This document shows positions 1-10,120 of a stretch of DNA of 64,000 nt, in pieces; the stretch's first letter is position 1; every line of letters starts with the position of its first letter. The stretch is from Clostridia bacterium (lineage in GTDB: Bacteria > Bacillota_A > Clostridia > Oscillospirales > CAG-272), in NCBI GenBank assembly GCA_017936125.1, contig JAGBGE010000022.1:1-64000 (forward strand). Direction: 5' to 3'. The position numbers and the translations under genes were made by a program. The notes below the pieces were generated by a model. The model had not been told where the DNA came from. It saw only the letters and a list, made by a program, of their open reading frames with translations, and did no database searches.

Positions 1-3000
1 AGCTCGGTGCGAGCTTCGTCAGCATACCAGATGTAGAGACCTGTACCGTCGGGAGAAAGGCTCGCGCCCATTGTGAATTCAGTGCCGGAGCTATAGGAAA
101 GATTAGCGTTTTCGATGCCGTCACCGTATACCAAGGTAACCGAGCAAACAACAGACCACTTTGCATAGTAAGTCATATCGCTGTTATCCTCGTACCAATA
201 TACTCTGCTGCCGCTGAAGTCAGCGGTGGTGTACCAGCCCTCGAACTTGTAACCAACCTGGTCAATGCCGCTGGGCAGACGATAGTCGGCGCCATACTCT
301 ACGGTTACGTCGTCTATAGTGAAGCCGTCGATACCGGTAACGAAGCTAACGGTGTACTGGAGATGATTGATGGTGTAGTTAGCACCGGAAATGGTTACTT
401 CGTAGTAAGCATCGCCAACAACAACGAGGAGATCGTATGCTGCGTCGTCACCCATTACGGTATAGGTGAGAGCTGCTTCTGCAAGGCCCTCTGCCGCATT
501 GGTAATCTTACCTGCGCCATAGCCGTTGAGAACGAGTGCGTTGTTCTCTGCATCGGTATAGTAGGTACCACCCATGCCGTCATTGATCTTCTGAACAAGG
601 CCCTTGCTGCCGTCCTTGGCAAAGTAAGAAATAAGATTACTGTCTCTGTCATAAACGTAGAGATTAGATGCAAGATATGCGTTGCCTGTTGTTACGTCGC
701 CATCATCGGATGCCCAAGTAACGTCGGAGTAGATGCGGTTATTAAACAGGAAGAAGTTAACAGTGCCTGCATCACCCTGGATAGCACCAAGCTTGGTCAT
801 ACCGCTGTTCCAATAGCAACCGTTATAAGCGAAGGTTGTGCCGGAAACATAGATGTTTACGTCATCATCAATAACCTCACCGCCGGTGCTATAATTACAG
901 ATAAGCACGCCGCTTGCCGCATCAAAGAGGCCAAGATAATACTTGGAGCCATCGGTTGTGTAAGCCTTGAACAAGCCCGTAGCAGGATCGTATTCAGTGA
1001 TCGTACCTGTGATCTTACCGGTAACATTACCAAGTGCATCAACATCAAGTGTCAAGCTACCCGAACTGGTAGACTTAGTTCCACCGCTTTGAGTGCTGCC
1101 GTAAATGTTCGCGCCCTTGTAAGAACCGTACATAGGATGTGCGTCAATCCACTTTGCATATACGGTAATGCTTTCGGAGATAGGACCGGAAACGTATGCT
1201 ACCGTGCAATCAGCGTCGGTGAACCAACCGTTGAATGCCTTGCCGTTGGTGTAGCCGGGCTCAACAAGCACGGGAGTATCGCCTGCGCCGTAGTAATCTA
1301 CAACAGTCTCAAGAGTGTTGCCGTAAACAACCGTCATGCTGAGCATAGCGTCCCACTTAGCTACGAGAGTCTTGCTCTCGGCGGTAACGAATGCGTTAGC
1401 ATCTACGATGGTCTGGCTCTCATCACCCTGAACGTACCAGCCTCTGAATACGAAGCCGTCAGCAGAAAGGATAGGAAGAGTGGTGGGAACGTTAGCGAAT
1501 GCGTTCTTAGGATCAGCTGCGCCGTTTTCGCTCACGAAGGTGATAGTTACGGGAACGGGAGCTGCATTGTAGGTCATGTTTACCTTGTCAATATCTACCT
1601 CATAGTACATATTAACGGTGTTATCTGCGTTGAAGGTATATACTGCGAAGGTATCGCCGTCTATCTTGGTGTAAGTACCGTTAAGACCCGCGATAGTAAG
1701 TGTGCCGTAGCCGGAAACGACAACGTCACCGCTTACACCGGTGTAAGTGCCTTCGTAGCCGTCAAGCTCGCACATAGTCGTGCCGTTGTATGCGAAGTAT
1801 GCAATAGTGTTATCCTCTGCATCCTTTACGTAAAGCATAGAGGACTGGTAGCAAGAATTACCTGCAACAGCGTTGCCGTCAGCGTCCTCGAAGGATACGC
1901 CGAAGTATACAACGTTGTTATTTACGAAGATAGTGTAGCTGGTTTCTGCATCGTAAGCGTATACGATACAAGCAGTCTTACCGTTATTCCAGTAAGAAGC
2001 GGAGATGTTCGATGCGATGCTGCTTGTTGTGAAGGGATTAAGAAGGAAGAACTCCTGCATATCAGCGTCGCCGGTTGCATAATTAAGAAGAATTATACCT
2101 GCTTCCTTATCAATATAACCCTTGTACGACTTGGTGCCGCAGTTAAATACGAGAGAACCGGTAGCGGCGTCGTAGTTGGTGATGGAGATATCACCGGTTG
2201 CGAAGGGATAGCTCGTCTTGGGCGACTTACCGTCGGGATCGATGGTAAATTTAGCTGCTGTACGAGTATATGCCTTGATAAGATCGGTTGCGTTACTATC
2301 GTCCTTTCTCTCAAGCTCGGTAACCGTGTAGGTAAGGTTGTAGATAGGAGCCTCAGACCACTTAGCGTAAATGGTAATGCTGCCTACGATAGCAGAGCCG
2401 CTTACCCATTCGGTACCCTCAGCAAAGTCAGCGGTGGTGTACCAGCCGTCGAACTTATGCTTTGCATATTTGGGATTGTCGATATTCGCAACCTCACCCT
2501 CACCATATACGAGTACGGAGTTCTCGGTTGCACCGTCGTTATAAACGATGGTAAGAGTGTTCTCAACCTTCCAGAGAGCTACGAGAGTAACGTCTGCGGT
2601 AGGAATATAGCTGTCGCCAAGTACGGTCATGCTTTCGTCGCCCTGTACGTACCAGCCACGGAATACGTAGCCTTCTGCAGAGAGGGTGGGAAGAGCAACC
2701 GCGATGTTGAGGTTGGTAGAGCCAATCTGAGTGAACTCAGCGTTCTTGCCGTCTACGTCAAGAGTCACGTTAACCATAGGCTTGGTGAGCGTGCAGGTTC
2801 TCGCGGTAGTGTCAAGAGTCATTACGTAGTATTCGGTATTCACACCGTCTACTGCGAAGTATACGTCAAAGCCGTTCTCGGTAGCAGTGTAAGTACCGGT
2901 CTTGCCCGCGTAGGTAATTGTGCCTGTACCGTCGAGCGCAACGGTCTCGTCACCCATAGTGTAGCTGCCGAAGTAAGCATCAAGCAATACAGTAGCGTTG

Positions 3001-5639
3001 TTATTATCGAAGGAAGAGCCGATAGAAGCTACGGAAACGATAATGTTGCCGGTGTCGTTATCCTTGACAATAACGGTCTTGGAATTCTTAACGGTAGCGG
3101 GAGTGAGAGCCTCGCCGGTTGCGGAGGTAACGGTTACGTTGTTGTAGATATAGTTGTTGTAGAGGAAGATAGTAGTATCCTCGCCAAGCTTGGTATCTAC
3201 TGTGATGAACTGTGCGTAATAGTTAAAGTCGGTGCTGCCGGGAGTCTTAGGAGCCTTTACACCGTAGTGTGCGTCTACCTTACCAGCTGTAGCCTCGGTA
3301 TAACGGCAGTAGAAGTAATAGTCATTGCCGATGTCGTAGTTGCTGTATATACCTGCGATAATGCCGGTCTCAGCATCGAAGTAGAAGGTATAAGTTACGG
3401 TAGCAGTTGCGCTTGTCTTCCACTGAACAGCCTGAGTTGCAGGGTCGTAGGACACGATTATACCGGTCTTGAAGCCGGACATATTGCCGTTCTCGTCGAT
3501 AACGAGAGCAGACTTGGAGCTGTTGCCGAAGCTTGCGTTCCAAATCTCAACACCGTAGTAGGTACCGTAGTAAGCGGGAATATCCTGCCACTTTGCGATA
3601 ATGGTCGCGCCGGCATCCTCTGCGCCAATGGTGGTTTCGGGTTCAAGCGCGAAGTCCTCGCTGTCAAGCTCGCCGTTGCCGTTAGCGTCAACGTACCAAG
3701 CGATGAACTTCTTGTAGTTGTCAAGGTCAAGTCCGTAGGTGGGAAGGAAGTCGCCGATAACGTCGCCCTCGCCAAGATAGATAACGTTAGCATCATCGCC
3801 AACGGTGCCTACGAGATTGATAACAACCTTTTCCTTCCACTGAGCGTAAAGAGTAACGTCCTCGGTAGGAATGAAGGAATCAGCTACGGGCTGAGTGTAG
3901 GCTGCATCGTAGTACCAGCCCTTGAAGGTCATAGTATCGTGAGTGTAGGTAGGAAGAGTCTGGGGTACAAACTTGTTGTACTCAATAGCATCCTGCTCTG
4001 CGTAACCACCTGTCACGAAGCTTACGGTAACCTTGGGCGCGCTGAGAGTGTAGGTGTTATTCTCACCAAGCACCACGAGGTAGAAGTGAGTAACCTTGCC
4101 GTCAGCGTCCTTGAGATATACGTCAAGGTCGTAATCAGCGTCATCTGCTGCTATGGTGTAAGTACCGTTAACACCGCCAAGAGTGAGAGCACCGTATCGG
4201 GATACAACCAAATCACCGTTATCGGTGTTGGTGTAAGTGCCCTCGTAGCCGTCAAGCGCGTTCTGCTTTGCGCCGTCATAGCCGTAGGAAGCGATGAGGT
4301 TGCCCGCAGCGTCTTTAATATAAACGTAAGCTGCGTTATAGCAAGCATCTGCGCTTACTGCCGCGCCTGCCATATCGGAGAAGCTAACGCCGATATATGC
4401 CTTGTCTGCCGTGCAGAATACATTGTACGCATTACCGTCAACCGTGTAGGTGATAGCCATCGCGTTACCGTTCCAAGAGGAAGCTACCGCATCATTGTAA
4501 GAGGGCTCTGCCTCGAAGGGAGTGTAAAGTACAACGTAGTCGAAAGCAGAGTTTCTCGCACGAACGATGATGCCTGTTTCGAAATCAACGTATGCGGGAT
4601 ATGTAGTATAGCTTTCGTAGTTGGGTACCTCATTACCGTCCTCATCGGTAGTGATGTCGTAGATAGTAATGTCAATTCTGCCGGTTGCAGCGTCAACCAT
4701 AGTGATCTTGGTGAAGCCGCGGTAAGGATAAGAGGTACAGAAGCCATAGCCGTTTGCGTCAAGAACAAGCGTAGCGTTGCTCCAGGTGTCCTGAGCGTCA
4801 ATAACGTCGTTGCTATCCTCAAGCTCGCCGTCAAATACGAGGTTAGCGTAGGTCTTGCCATCGTAGGGCGCAACCAGCTTGGAAATTACTGTATCTACTA
4901 CGCCGTATTCGGATGTGTAGGTCATCTTACCTGCTGCGTTGTAGCTTGCAGGAGTAGTTTCCTCAGCAGTCCATACGGTAGTATCGGTGAGTACGGGAAT
5001 GGTAACGCTCTCTACGTGATTGCACTCACACTTGTGCTCAGCTGTGCCTGTCGCTGCTTCAGTAGGAGCTACGGTGATAGTCCACTCACCGTATGCATGG
5101 TCCGTAGTCTTAGGAAGAACTACCTCTACGCTGCCGTAAAGAGCGGAGGTGTATACCTTCTTACCTTCTGCAAGGTGAGAGGGAGCTACGGTAACCTCAG
5201 AGGACCAAACGGATGCGTCTGTAAGCGCGGGTACAGAAACTGTTTCGTTCACACCGCACTCACAGGACTTCTTCGCCTGACCTGCCGCTGTTTCGGTGGG
5301 CTCGGTGGTCAATTCGTAGGTCCATTCGTGAGGAATGATCTCGAGAGCAATCTCTACCGAACCGTAAACAGACTTGTAGACCACAAGGCCTGCAGCTGCG
5401 TGGGTCGCAGGAGTTACTTCCTTTGTCCAAACCTCTGTGTTAGTGAGAGCCGGAATTTCGATTTCCTCGGCTTCGTCGCATTCACATTCTCTGGTAGCAA
5501 CGCCGGGATTCTGCTCTGTGGGCTGTGTCTTAATGCTCCAAGCGCCGTATTCGTGCTCATGCTTAGGCTTGCAGGCAACGAACAAGGAAGCTATTGCGGC
5601 TATCAAAACAAGCAGCGCCAAAATTTTCTTTGCGTTCAT
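1..5639 (-). CDS. Giant repeat lipoprotein (InlB-type repeats), partial, runs off left edge
   Basis: Reading leftwards from an ATG at 5639, the frame stays open to base 1, giving at least 1879 codons. The N-terminus is a lipoprotein signal (MNAKKI, hydrophobic core, lipobox LFVAC with Cys at about residue 21), so it should be lipid-anchored outside the membrane. Three to four Cys-rich repeats follow (pattern H-x-Y-G-x-W, then C-E-C, then IPALT; about residues 25-230). After that InlB-type units (FDGWYT ... YAKW) occur in pairs, seven of them in the window, alternating with a beta-rich module (LDGYEGTYT ... SGYGTLTIAG-LNGTYT). Such repeats usually build adhesins or cell-surface stalks. An RBS-like GGAGAAAAAAC precedes the ATG. 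It is the last visible gene of the long minus-strand operon. Function unknown; surface attachment is inference. Confidence 0.85.
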   Translation of the reverse strand, partial: MNAKKILALLVLIAAIASLFVACKPKHEHEYGAWSIKTQPTEQNPGVATRECECDEAEEIEIPALTNTEVWTKEVTPATHAAAGLVVYKSVYGSVEIALEIIPHEWTYELTTEPTETAAGQAKKSCECGVNETVSVPALTDASVWSSEVTVAPSHLAEGKKVYTSALYGSVEVVLPKTTDHAYGEWTITVAPTEAATGTAEHKCECNHVESVTIPVLTDTTVWTAEETTPASYNAAGKMTYTSEYGVVDTVISKLVAPYDGKTYANLVFDGELEDSNDVIDAQDTWSNATLVLDANGYGFCTSYPYRGFTKITMVDAATGRIDITIYDITTDEDGNEVPNYESYTTYPAYVDFETGIIVRARNSAFDYVVLYTPFEAEPSYNDAVASSWNGNAMAITYTVDGNAYNVFCTADKAYIGVSFSDMAGAAVSADACYNAAYVYIKDAAGNLIASYGYDGAKQNALDGYEGTYTNTDNGDLVVSRYGALTLGGVNGTYTIAADDADYDLDVYLKDADGKVTHFYLVVLGENNTYTLSAPKVTVSFVTGGYAEQDAIEYNKFVPQTLPTYTHDTMTFKGWYYDAAYTQPVADSFIPTEDVTLYAQWKEKVVINLVGTVGDDANVIYLGEGDVIGDFLPTYGLDLDNYKKFIAWYVDANGNGELDSEDFALEPETTIGAEDAGATIIAKWQDIPAYYGTYYGVEIWNASFGNSSKSALVIDENGNMSGFKTGIIVSYDPATQAVQWKTSATATVTYTFYFDAETGIIAGIYSNYDIGNDYYFYCRYTEATAGKVDAHYGVKAPKTPGSTDFNYYAQFITVDTKLGEDTTIFLYNNYIYNNVTVTSATGEALTPATVKNSKTVIVKDNDTGNIIVSVASIGSSFDNNNATVLLDAYFGSYTMGDETVALDGTGTITYAGKTGTYTATENGFDVYFAVDGVNTEYYVMTLDTTARTCTLTKPMVNVTLDVDGKNAEFTQIGSTNLNIAVALPTLSAEGYVFRGWYVQGDESMTVLGDSYIPTADVTLVALWKVENTLTIVYNDGATENSVLVYGEGEVANIDNPKYAKHKFDGWYTTADFAEGTEWVSGSAIVGSITIYAKWSEAPIYNLTYTVTELERKDDSNATDLIKAYTRTAAKFTIDPDGKSPKTSYPFATGDISITNYDAATGSLVFNCGTKSYKGYIDKEAGIILLNYATGDADMQEFFLLNPFTTSSIASNISASYWNNGKTACIVYAYDAETSYTIFVNNNVVYFGVSFEDADGNAVAGNSCYQSSMLYVKDAEDNTIAYFAYNGTTMCELDGYEGTYTGVSGDVVVSGYGTLTIAGLNGTYTKIDGDTFAVYTFNADNTVNMYYEVDIDKVNMTYNAAPVPVTITFVSENGAADPKNAFANVPTTLPILSADGFVFRGWYVQGDESQTIVDANAFVTAESKTLVAKWDAMLSMTVVYGNTLETVVDYYGAGDTPVLVEPGYTNGKAFNGWFTDADCTVAYVSGPISESITVYAKWIDAHPMYGSYKGANIYGSTQSGGTKSTSSGSLTLDVDALGNVTGKITGTITEYDPATGLFKAYTTDGSKYYLGLFDAASGVLICNYSTGGEVIDDDVNIYVSGTTFAYNGCYWNSGMTKLGAIQGDAGTVNFFLFNNRIYSDVTWASDDGDVTTGNAYLASNLYVYDRDSNLISYFAKDGSKGLVQKINDGMGGTYYTDAENNALVLNGYGAGKITNAAEGLAEAALTYTVMGDDAAYDLLVVVGDAYYEVTISGANYTINHLQYTVSFVTGIDGFTIDDVTVEYGADYRLPSGIDQVGYKFEGWYTTADFSGSRVYWYEDNSDMTYYAKWSVVCSVTLVYGDGIENANLSYSSGTEFTMGASLSPDGTGLYIWYADEARTE
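300..4900 (-). repeat. About four tandem protein-level repeats of ~1.2-1.3 kb
   Basis: In the translated lipoprotein the same order of elements recurs with starts near 4870, 3570, 2340 and 1135. Each unit has a leading beta module containing a YDxxTG turn, a 'YFGVSF'-like strand, a glycine/tyrosine-rich G-Y-G ... GTYT module, and then one or two InlB-like units ending in (V/Y)A(K/L)W. The copies are diverged in sequence, so this is an old protein repeat and not a recent DNA duplication. Boundaries are approximate. Confidence 0.6.
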
Positions 5640-5663
5640 TGTTTTTTCTCCTTTATTATCTGG

Positions 5664-5733
5664 GGATAAGGATACGTAAATGGATACGATAAGTCAGGCA
5701 CAATGGAATCGTATGAGATTACGTATCTTATCC
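5664..5733. other. Nested inverted repeat between two lipoprotein genes
   Basis: GGATAAGGATACGTAA (5664-5679) is complementary to TTACGTATCTTATCC (5719-5733) with one bulged base, and inside it ATACGAT (5684-5690) pairs with ATCGTAT (5708-5714). The element fills most of the 121-base gap between the stop of the 5761-10071 gene and the start of the giant lipoprotein. No clear T-run follows it on the minus strand, so it looks more like an RNA processing or stability hairpin, or an operator, than a simple terminator. Confidence 0.5.
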
Positions 5734-5760
5734 TCATAAGTTATACAAATATAATGTCTA

Positions 5761-8700
5761 TTATTTAACGGCAAGCACGGCACCTATGGAGATGTAGCCG
5801 TGTGCGTCAGAAGAAAGATTAGTTGATTTAAGTTTAAGCTGATTGATAGAAATTACGTCGTCCACGTAGAACGAGAAGCTAACGTCTCCCACGGAAACGG
5901 TCAGCACGTCGGCAGAAAGAGAATAAGTCGCCGTACGGCTGTCGGTCGTAGTAAACGCGGGAGTATATTTATCTATCACACAACCCTCCGACTCGCTGTC
6001 GTGAGAGGGAGAGCTTGACGTAATTCTCACCTTGCCGTCTGCGAGGAAGGCAAAGGTTGTTTCTACGTCGTAAATAATGTCATCACAGACGAACTTGTAG
6101 GATATGCCGTAGCTCTTGCCTACGAAGCTGTTCATGCCGAAGGGCAACGCCTCTTCTGCGTACGTCATAGTATCGGTATTCAGAATGAATCCGCGGAGCT
6201 CTGTGAGATTAACCACTATCCACTTGCCATTCTGGCGATACGTGCCAACGGCACTACCTAATTTCGCCTTACCAAATCCGTCGAGAATGAGATCATCCTT
6301 GCCCGAAGCGGTATAAGAGCCACGCCACAGGTCTGAAAGAGTCAAGCCGCGATTTTCACTGCCCCAGCTATCCACTCTGACGTAAATAGTGCGACTCTCG
6401 GTTGTTATCTCGAGAATAGCACCTACTACGAATGGATTATCACTGCTAATGCAGGTGACGGTCGCCTCCTCACCAACTGCGGAAAGCGATTCCGCAAGGC
6501 GATAGACGGTTTCACCGCCAACGGTGTACGCACGAAGCACGGCACCGTCACAGCCCGCAACGTCAGCAGCTCCTGTGGTGTAAAGCTCGGTAAAGTTCGC
6601 TGAGCCGGAAGCAACCACCTCAAGCACGCCGTCATGAAGCATTCTGCCGTGAATGGTAATTATGCCGCCGTCCTCGCTGTAAGCTCTGCCGCTAAACTCG
6701 GTATTCTCTGCCCCAAAGGTCGCAAGACCCGCATAGACGATATCGCCAATGCCGAGCTGCATACGGCCGTAGAGGTCAAGAGAGAAGTAGCTGTTTTTGA
6801 ACAGAACGCCCTGGCCAAAGTTATTGGCGATAGGTGCGCTCTCTGCGAGAGGAGCCAGAATCTGAACGGTGTAATAAGACGTAACCGTCTCGCCGCCTAC
6901 CGAAATGTTTACACTGAAGCGATAGAAGCCGGGTGCGGTCCATTTGATCGCGTTGGTGACGAGGCAAGCCTTCTTTTGCTCATCATTCATCACACCGTCC
7001 TTTGTGGTGATGGTTATACGCTGATAGAAATCATTCTTGGCGTTGGTATGCGCACCAATCTGCAAGGATGACATATCTACAATAGCACCGTCTACGATAA
7101 CGGAGTTGCGCCAGGTCGTACCAACCTCGCACACGTCTGCAAACGTCTTTGCCGTAAGCAGATTTCCGAGAGGATGTGTATAAAGCACGGCGCCCGTGCC
7201 ATGCTCGAACGTAGGAAGCGTATCAAGATATCTGATGTGCAGCTCCTGTCCTACAAGCTCATATGAAAGCTCGGTGACCGAATAGCTGCTCTTATCAAAG
7301 TTGATTACGCCGTTTCCATAGCCGTTAAGGAAAAGATACATATCCCCGAATTCATACATACCAAACATATTGTCCCTTGGTATAAAGGTAAACGTTTTGG
7401 CAGCTTCGTTTATCTCGAAGTAATAGGAATAAGGGGGATAGTCACTGCTCGCGTAATCGTAGAGGAGAAGCGAGGAGTTGATTTCATTAACACCGCCGTA
7501 TTTCATACGGTAGAATGACTGCATATCCGTGGAGAAGATTTTCACGCCGTCAACGAGAAACGTGTAGTGACCGTATTGGTTAACCTTGAGCTCGGCTGAC
7601 TTGCCGTCAACCGTGCCTGTGAAGGTCTTGTTAGCCCATATCTTGTTAATTTCATCATCACGGTTCACCTTTCCCTCTTTAGCGGAAAGCAGAGTGAAGG
7701 GATAGGTCTGTCCGTCGAGAGTGACCTCTGCCGAATCACCTGTAACCGCGGTAGCGAAGTTGTCGCTCAGAGAAGCCTCGCCCCAGGTGTTAATATAAAC
7801 CGTGTCTGATGATATTTTAGATGCAAGATGCACCTTCTGTCCATACCACATTGACGACTCGTCCTCTTTCGAGGTGATATAGAACAGGTCAATGCTGTAA
7901 TGAGCGCCTGTCGCGGAATCGAGAACGTACTCGCTCGTCTGGTTGACGATAAAGCGCTTTTCCACAGTCCAATCTCTCTCGTGGAAATAAACCGCCGGAC
8001 GCTTCTCGTTGCTATAGCTCAAGCGAATAGCGTTATCGGGATCTACTGTTAAAATACCGTTTTCATAATGCACGGTATGAGGGAACGAATAATATTTGAC
8101 AATAAACGTATGCTCATCGATAGCGGAGATAATAGGACAAACCCTGCCCTGCATCTTCACCGTACCGTCTGCCAAAATAATGAAGTCGCTCAGCTGCTTT
8201 GCCTGCTCGCCCTCGTCGATATATCCGTCGCTGTCCTCGCTACCGCTTGTACCTATCGTGGTGAGCTTGGTGTGATAGGTTCCTATCATATTATCATCAA
8301 GAACTACAACGGTAGCCTCGGTACGAATGCCGCGATATGTAAGAGAAACGGTGTAGGTTCCGGGGGTAAATACGTCAACCTTACCCGAAATCATTCCGTA
8401 GCTGACAGGAACGTCCTTACCTGCCTCTGTGATATGGAACAGATCCTTTACCAAAAGAGGACTGCCCGCAAAAACGGTAGCGCCGTCTGCGGTGATAGTA
8501 ATATCCGCTTCAATACGAAGCTTATATGACACCTCTACCGGATCGTGCGCAGGACCGTTGACGTATACGGCAACTCGAACCTCTTGCTCTGCCACGCTGC
8601 CGAAGTCGATAGGATCGGAAAGCACCTGCGCATAGCATGAGATGATATCCACGTGAGCAGGATTGGTCGTGAGGGTCTGGGTATAGCCGTTGATCATTAC

Positions 8701-10071
8701 GCTAATATTATCAAATACGTTGTAGGATTTAGTTCCTATGTCAAGAAGCAGCTCGGGAGAATCAACGGAAACCTCGTACGTGTTATTCGTAACGGAATAA
8801 ATAATAGTTTTCGTTACGTCCTCATATTTAGCATTTCCTGAAAGACCGGAGAGAGGAGTCTTGTTGTAACGAATGGTGAGAGTAACGGGATAATCGCCTA
8901 CCGTGTTAAAATCTACTCCTGACAAATCAAAGCAGGTGATAGGAATCTGCGTGAAGCGCACGCCGTTTACAATCACAATAACGTCATTTTCGAAGGGATA
9001 ATCAGAGAGACTCGTGCCGCTGCGAATAACAACGCTCTCGGGAGCAATAATCACTACTCCGCCCTTCACCTCTACCTGAGCCTCAACAGGCTCACAGTCG
9101 GGATAGTTGAGGGTTATCGGATAGATACCCTCCTCTGTGTAATTGATAGAACCCGTGATATATCTCACAGGAGTTTCCAGAATGGTATCGCCTTTTTTAA
9201 CCTCAAAGAGTGAAGCGAGGTCGATGGCAGCGCCATTCGGATAAGTAACGATATTTTTAGCAGTTATAGAAATCTGCTGCTCTTCCACCACGTGAAGAAT
9301 GGTTTCGCTCGTGCAAGAGCTGCCACCGTAGGTGTAAGAGAATACAACTGTGTAGGACTCACCCACCTGAGCGCTCGACAAGCCGCCCTTATCAATCATA
9401 TCAGAGGTGACACGCACCGGCGCACCGTCTACAAAGAGTGAAAACAGCGAAGTAAAGTCAAACTGCTCGAGCTCCGACAAGGTAATCGAAAGCTCGCGGT
9501 ATGCGGCAATAGCTTCTACCCAGTGGTCAGGGTCAATCGTAATGGTCAGAGTCTTGGAAATTCCTGCATATGTGACGGTATACTGGTATATACCTGCCTT
9601 GATTTCGAGGTTGCTTGCAACCATATCGTCGGTAATTTCTATGGTCTGTCCATCTTTTTTAGCGCAAAACAGCGCCGAGAAGTCGAAATCTGCCGCTTCT
9701 GCCTGGGTTAGAATAATACTCTCCTGAGATAAAGTGAGAGTATTGACAGTCGCCACAACGTTAACCGTCACAGTAGCCTGCACGCCGCCGTAAGTACAAT
9801 AGACGATATATTCGCCGGGAGTAGCTTTTACCGCGTTTTTATCAATAGACTCAGCAGGAACAGTCACGGATACACCGTTGTCGGTGATCGTAAATAGGGT
9901 GGTGTAGTCATAATCGGCTACCTGTTCATCCTTTATGGTAACGCTTGGGACTACACCCGACACCTCCACGCCGTCAGACGGCGTGGGGGTAAAGGAGTCA
10001 AACCACCCACAAGACGTGAGCAGAATGATACATAGTACGCACGAAAGTGCGACTTGAAGTATTTTTTTCAT
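5761..10071 (-). CDS. Large lipoprotein with repeated bacterial Ig-like domains
   Basis: 1436 residues from the ATG at 10071, which has AAAGGGG seven bases upstream; the frame is open a further 12 codons upstream without a better start. MKKILQ, a hydrophobic core and lipobox LLTSC mark it as a lipoprotein. The first ~600 residues are a string of about seven related beta-sandwich units of 75-90 residues (typical turns YPITLNY, YTVSLTYRG), close to the bacterial Ig-like group 3/MBG style. The C-terminal two thirds are beta-rich, with G-x-Y and DGFGKAKLG-SAVGTYR segments like those in the neighbouring giant lipoprotein. No catalytic motif is seen. Probably a binding or structural surface protein; ligand unknown. 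Confidence 0.8.
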   Translation of the reverse strand: MKKILQVALSCVLCIILLTSCGWFDSFTPTPSDGVEVSGVVPSVTIKDEQVADYDYTTLFTITDNGVSVTVPAESIDKNAVKATPGEYIVYCTYGGVQATVTVNVVATVNTLTLSQESIILTQAEAADFDFSALFCAKKDGQTIEITDDMVASNLEIKAGIYQYTVTYAGISKTLTITIDPDHWVEAIAAYRELSITLSELEQFDFTSLFSLFVDGAPVRVTSDMIDKGGLSSAQVGESYTVVFSYTYGGSSCTSETILHVVEEQQISITAKNIVTYPNGAAIDLASLFEVKKGDTILETPVRYITGSINYTEEGIYPITLNYPDCEPVEAQVEVKGGVVIIAPESVVIRSGTSLSDYPFENDVIVIVNGVRFTQIPITCFDLSGVDFNTVGDYPVTLTIRYNKTPLSGLSGNAKYEDVTKTIIYSVTNNTYEVSVDSPELLLDIGTKSYNVFDNISVMINGYTQTLTTNPAHVDIISCYAQVLSDPIDFGSVAEQEVRVAVYVNGPAHDPVEVSYKLRIEADITITADGATVFAGSPLLVKDLFHITEAGKDVPVSYGMISGKVDVFTPGTYTVSLTYRGIRTEATVVVLDDNMIGTYHTKLTTIGTSGSEDSDGYIDEGEQAKQLSDFIILADGTVKMQGRVCPIISAIDEHTFIVKYYSFPHTVHYENGILTVDPDNAIRLSYSNEKRPAVYFHERDWTVEKRFIVNQTSEYVLDSATGAHYSIDLFYITSKEDESSMWYGQKVHLASKISSDTVYINTWGEASLSDNFATAVTGDSAEVTLDGQTYPFTLLSAKEGKVNRDDEINKIWANKTFTGTVDGKSAELKVNQYGHYTFLVDGVKIFSTDMQSFYRMKYGGVNEINSSLLLYDYASSDYPPYSYYFEINEAAKTFTFIPRDNMFGMYEFGDMYLFLNGYGNGVINFDKSSYSVTELSYELVGQELHIRYLDTLPTFEHGTGAVLYTHPLGNLLTAKTFADVCEVGTTWRNSVIVDGAIVDMSSLQIGAHTNAKNDFYQRITITTKDGVMNDEQKKACLVTNAIKWTAPGFYRFSVNISVGGETVTSYYTVQILAPLAESAPIANNFGQGVLFKNSYFSLDLYGRMQLGIGDIVYAGLATFGAENTEFSGRAYSEDGGIITIHGRMLHDGVLEVVASGSANFTELYTTGAADVAGCDGAVLRAYTVGGETVYRLAESLSAVGEEATVTCISSDNPFVVGAILEITTESRTIYVRVDSWGSENRGLTLSDLWRGSYTASGKDDLILDGFGKAKLGSAVGTYRQNGKWIVVNLTELRGFILNTDTMTYAEEALPFGMNSFVGKSYGISYKFVCDDIIYDVETTFAFLADGKVRITSSSPSHDSESEGCVIDKYTPAFTTTDSRTATYSLSADVLTVSVGDVSFSFYVDDVISINQLKLKSTNLSSDAHGYISIGAVLAVK

Positions 10072-10120
10072 AAAATTGCCCCTTTGTTGGTGTAGGTTAT
10101 ATAACAAGGGTTAACGTAAA

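Noticed and set aside
363..5669. A 1768-residue plus-strand open frame
   Set aside because: It is exactly antisense to the giant lipoprotein, whose minus frame has a lipobox, an RBS-like site and clear InlB repeats. The plus frame has no RBS and no sensible domain; it is open because of biased codon use on the other strand.
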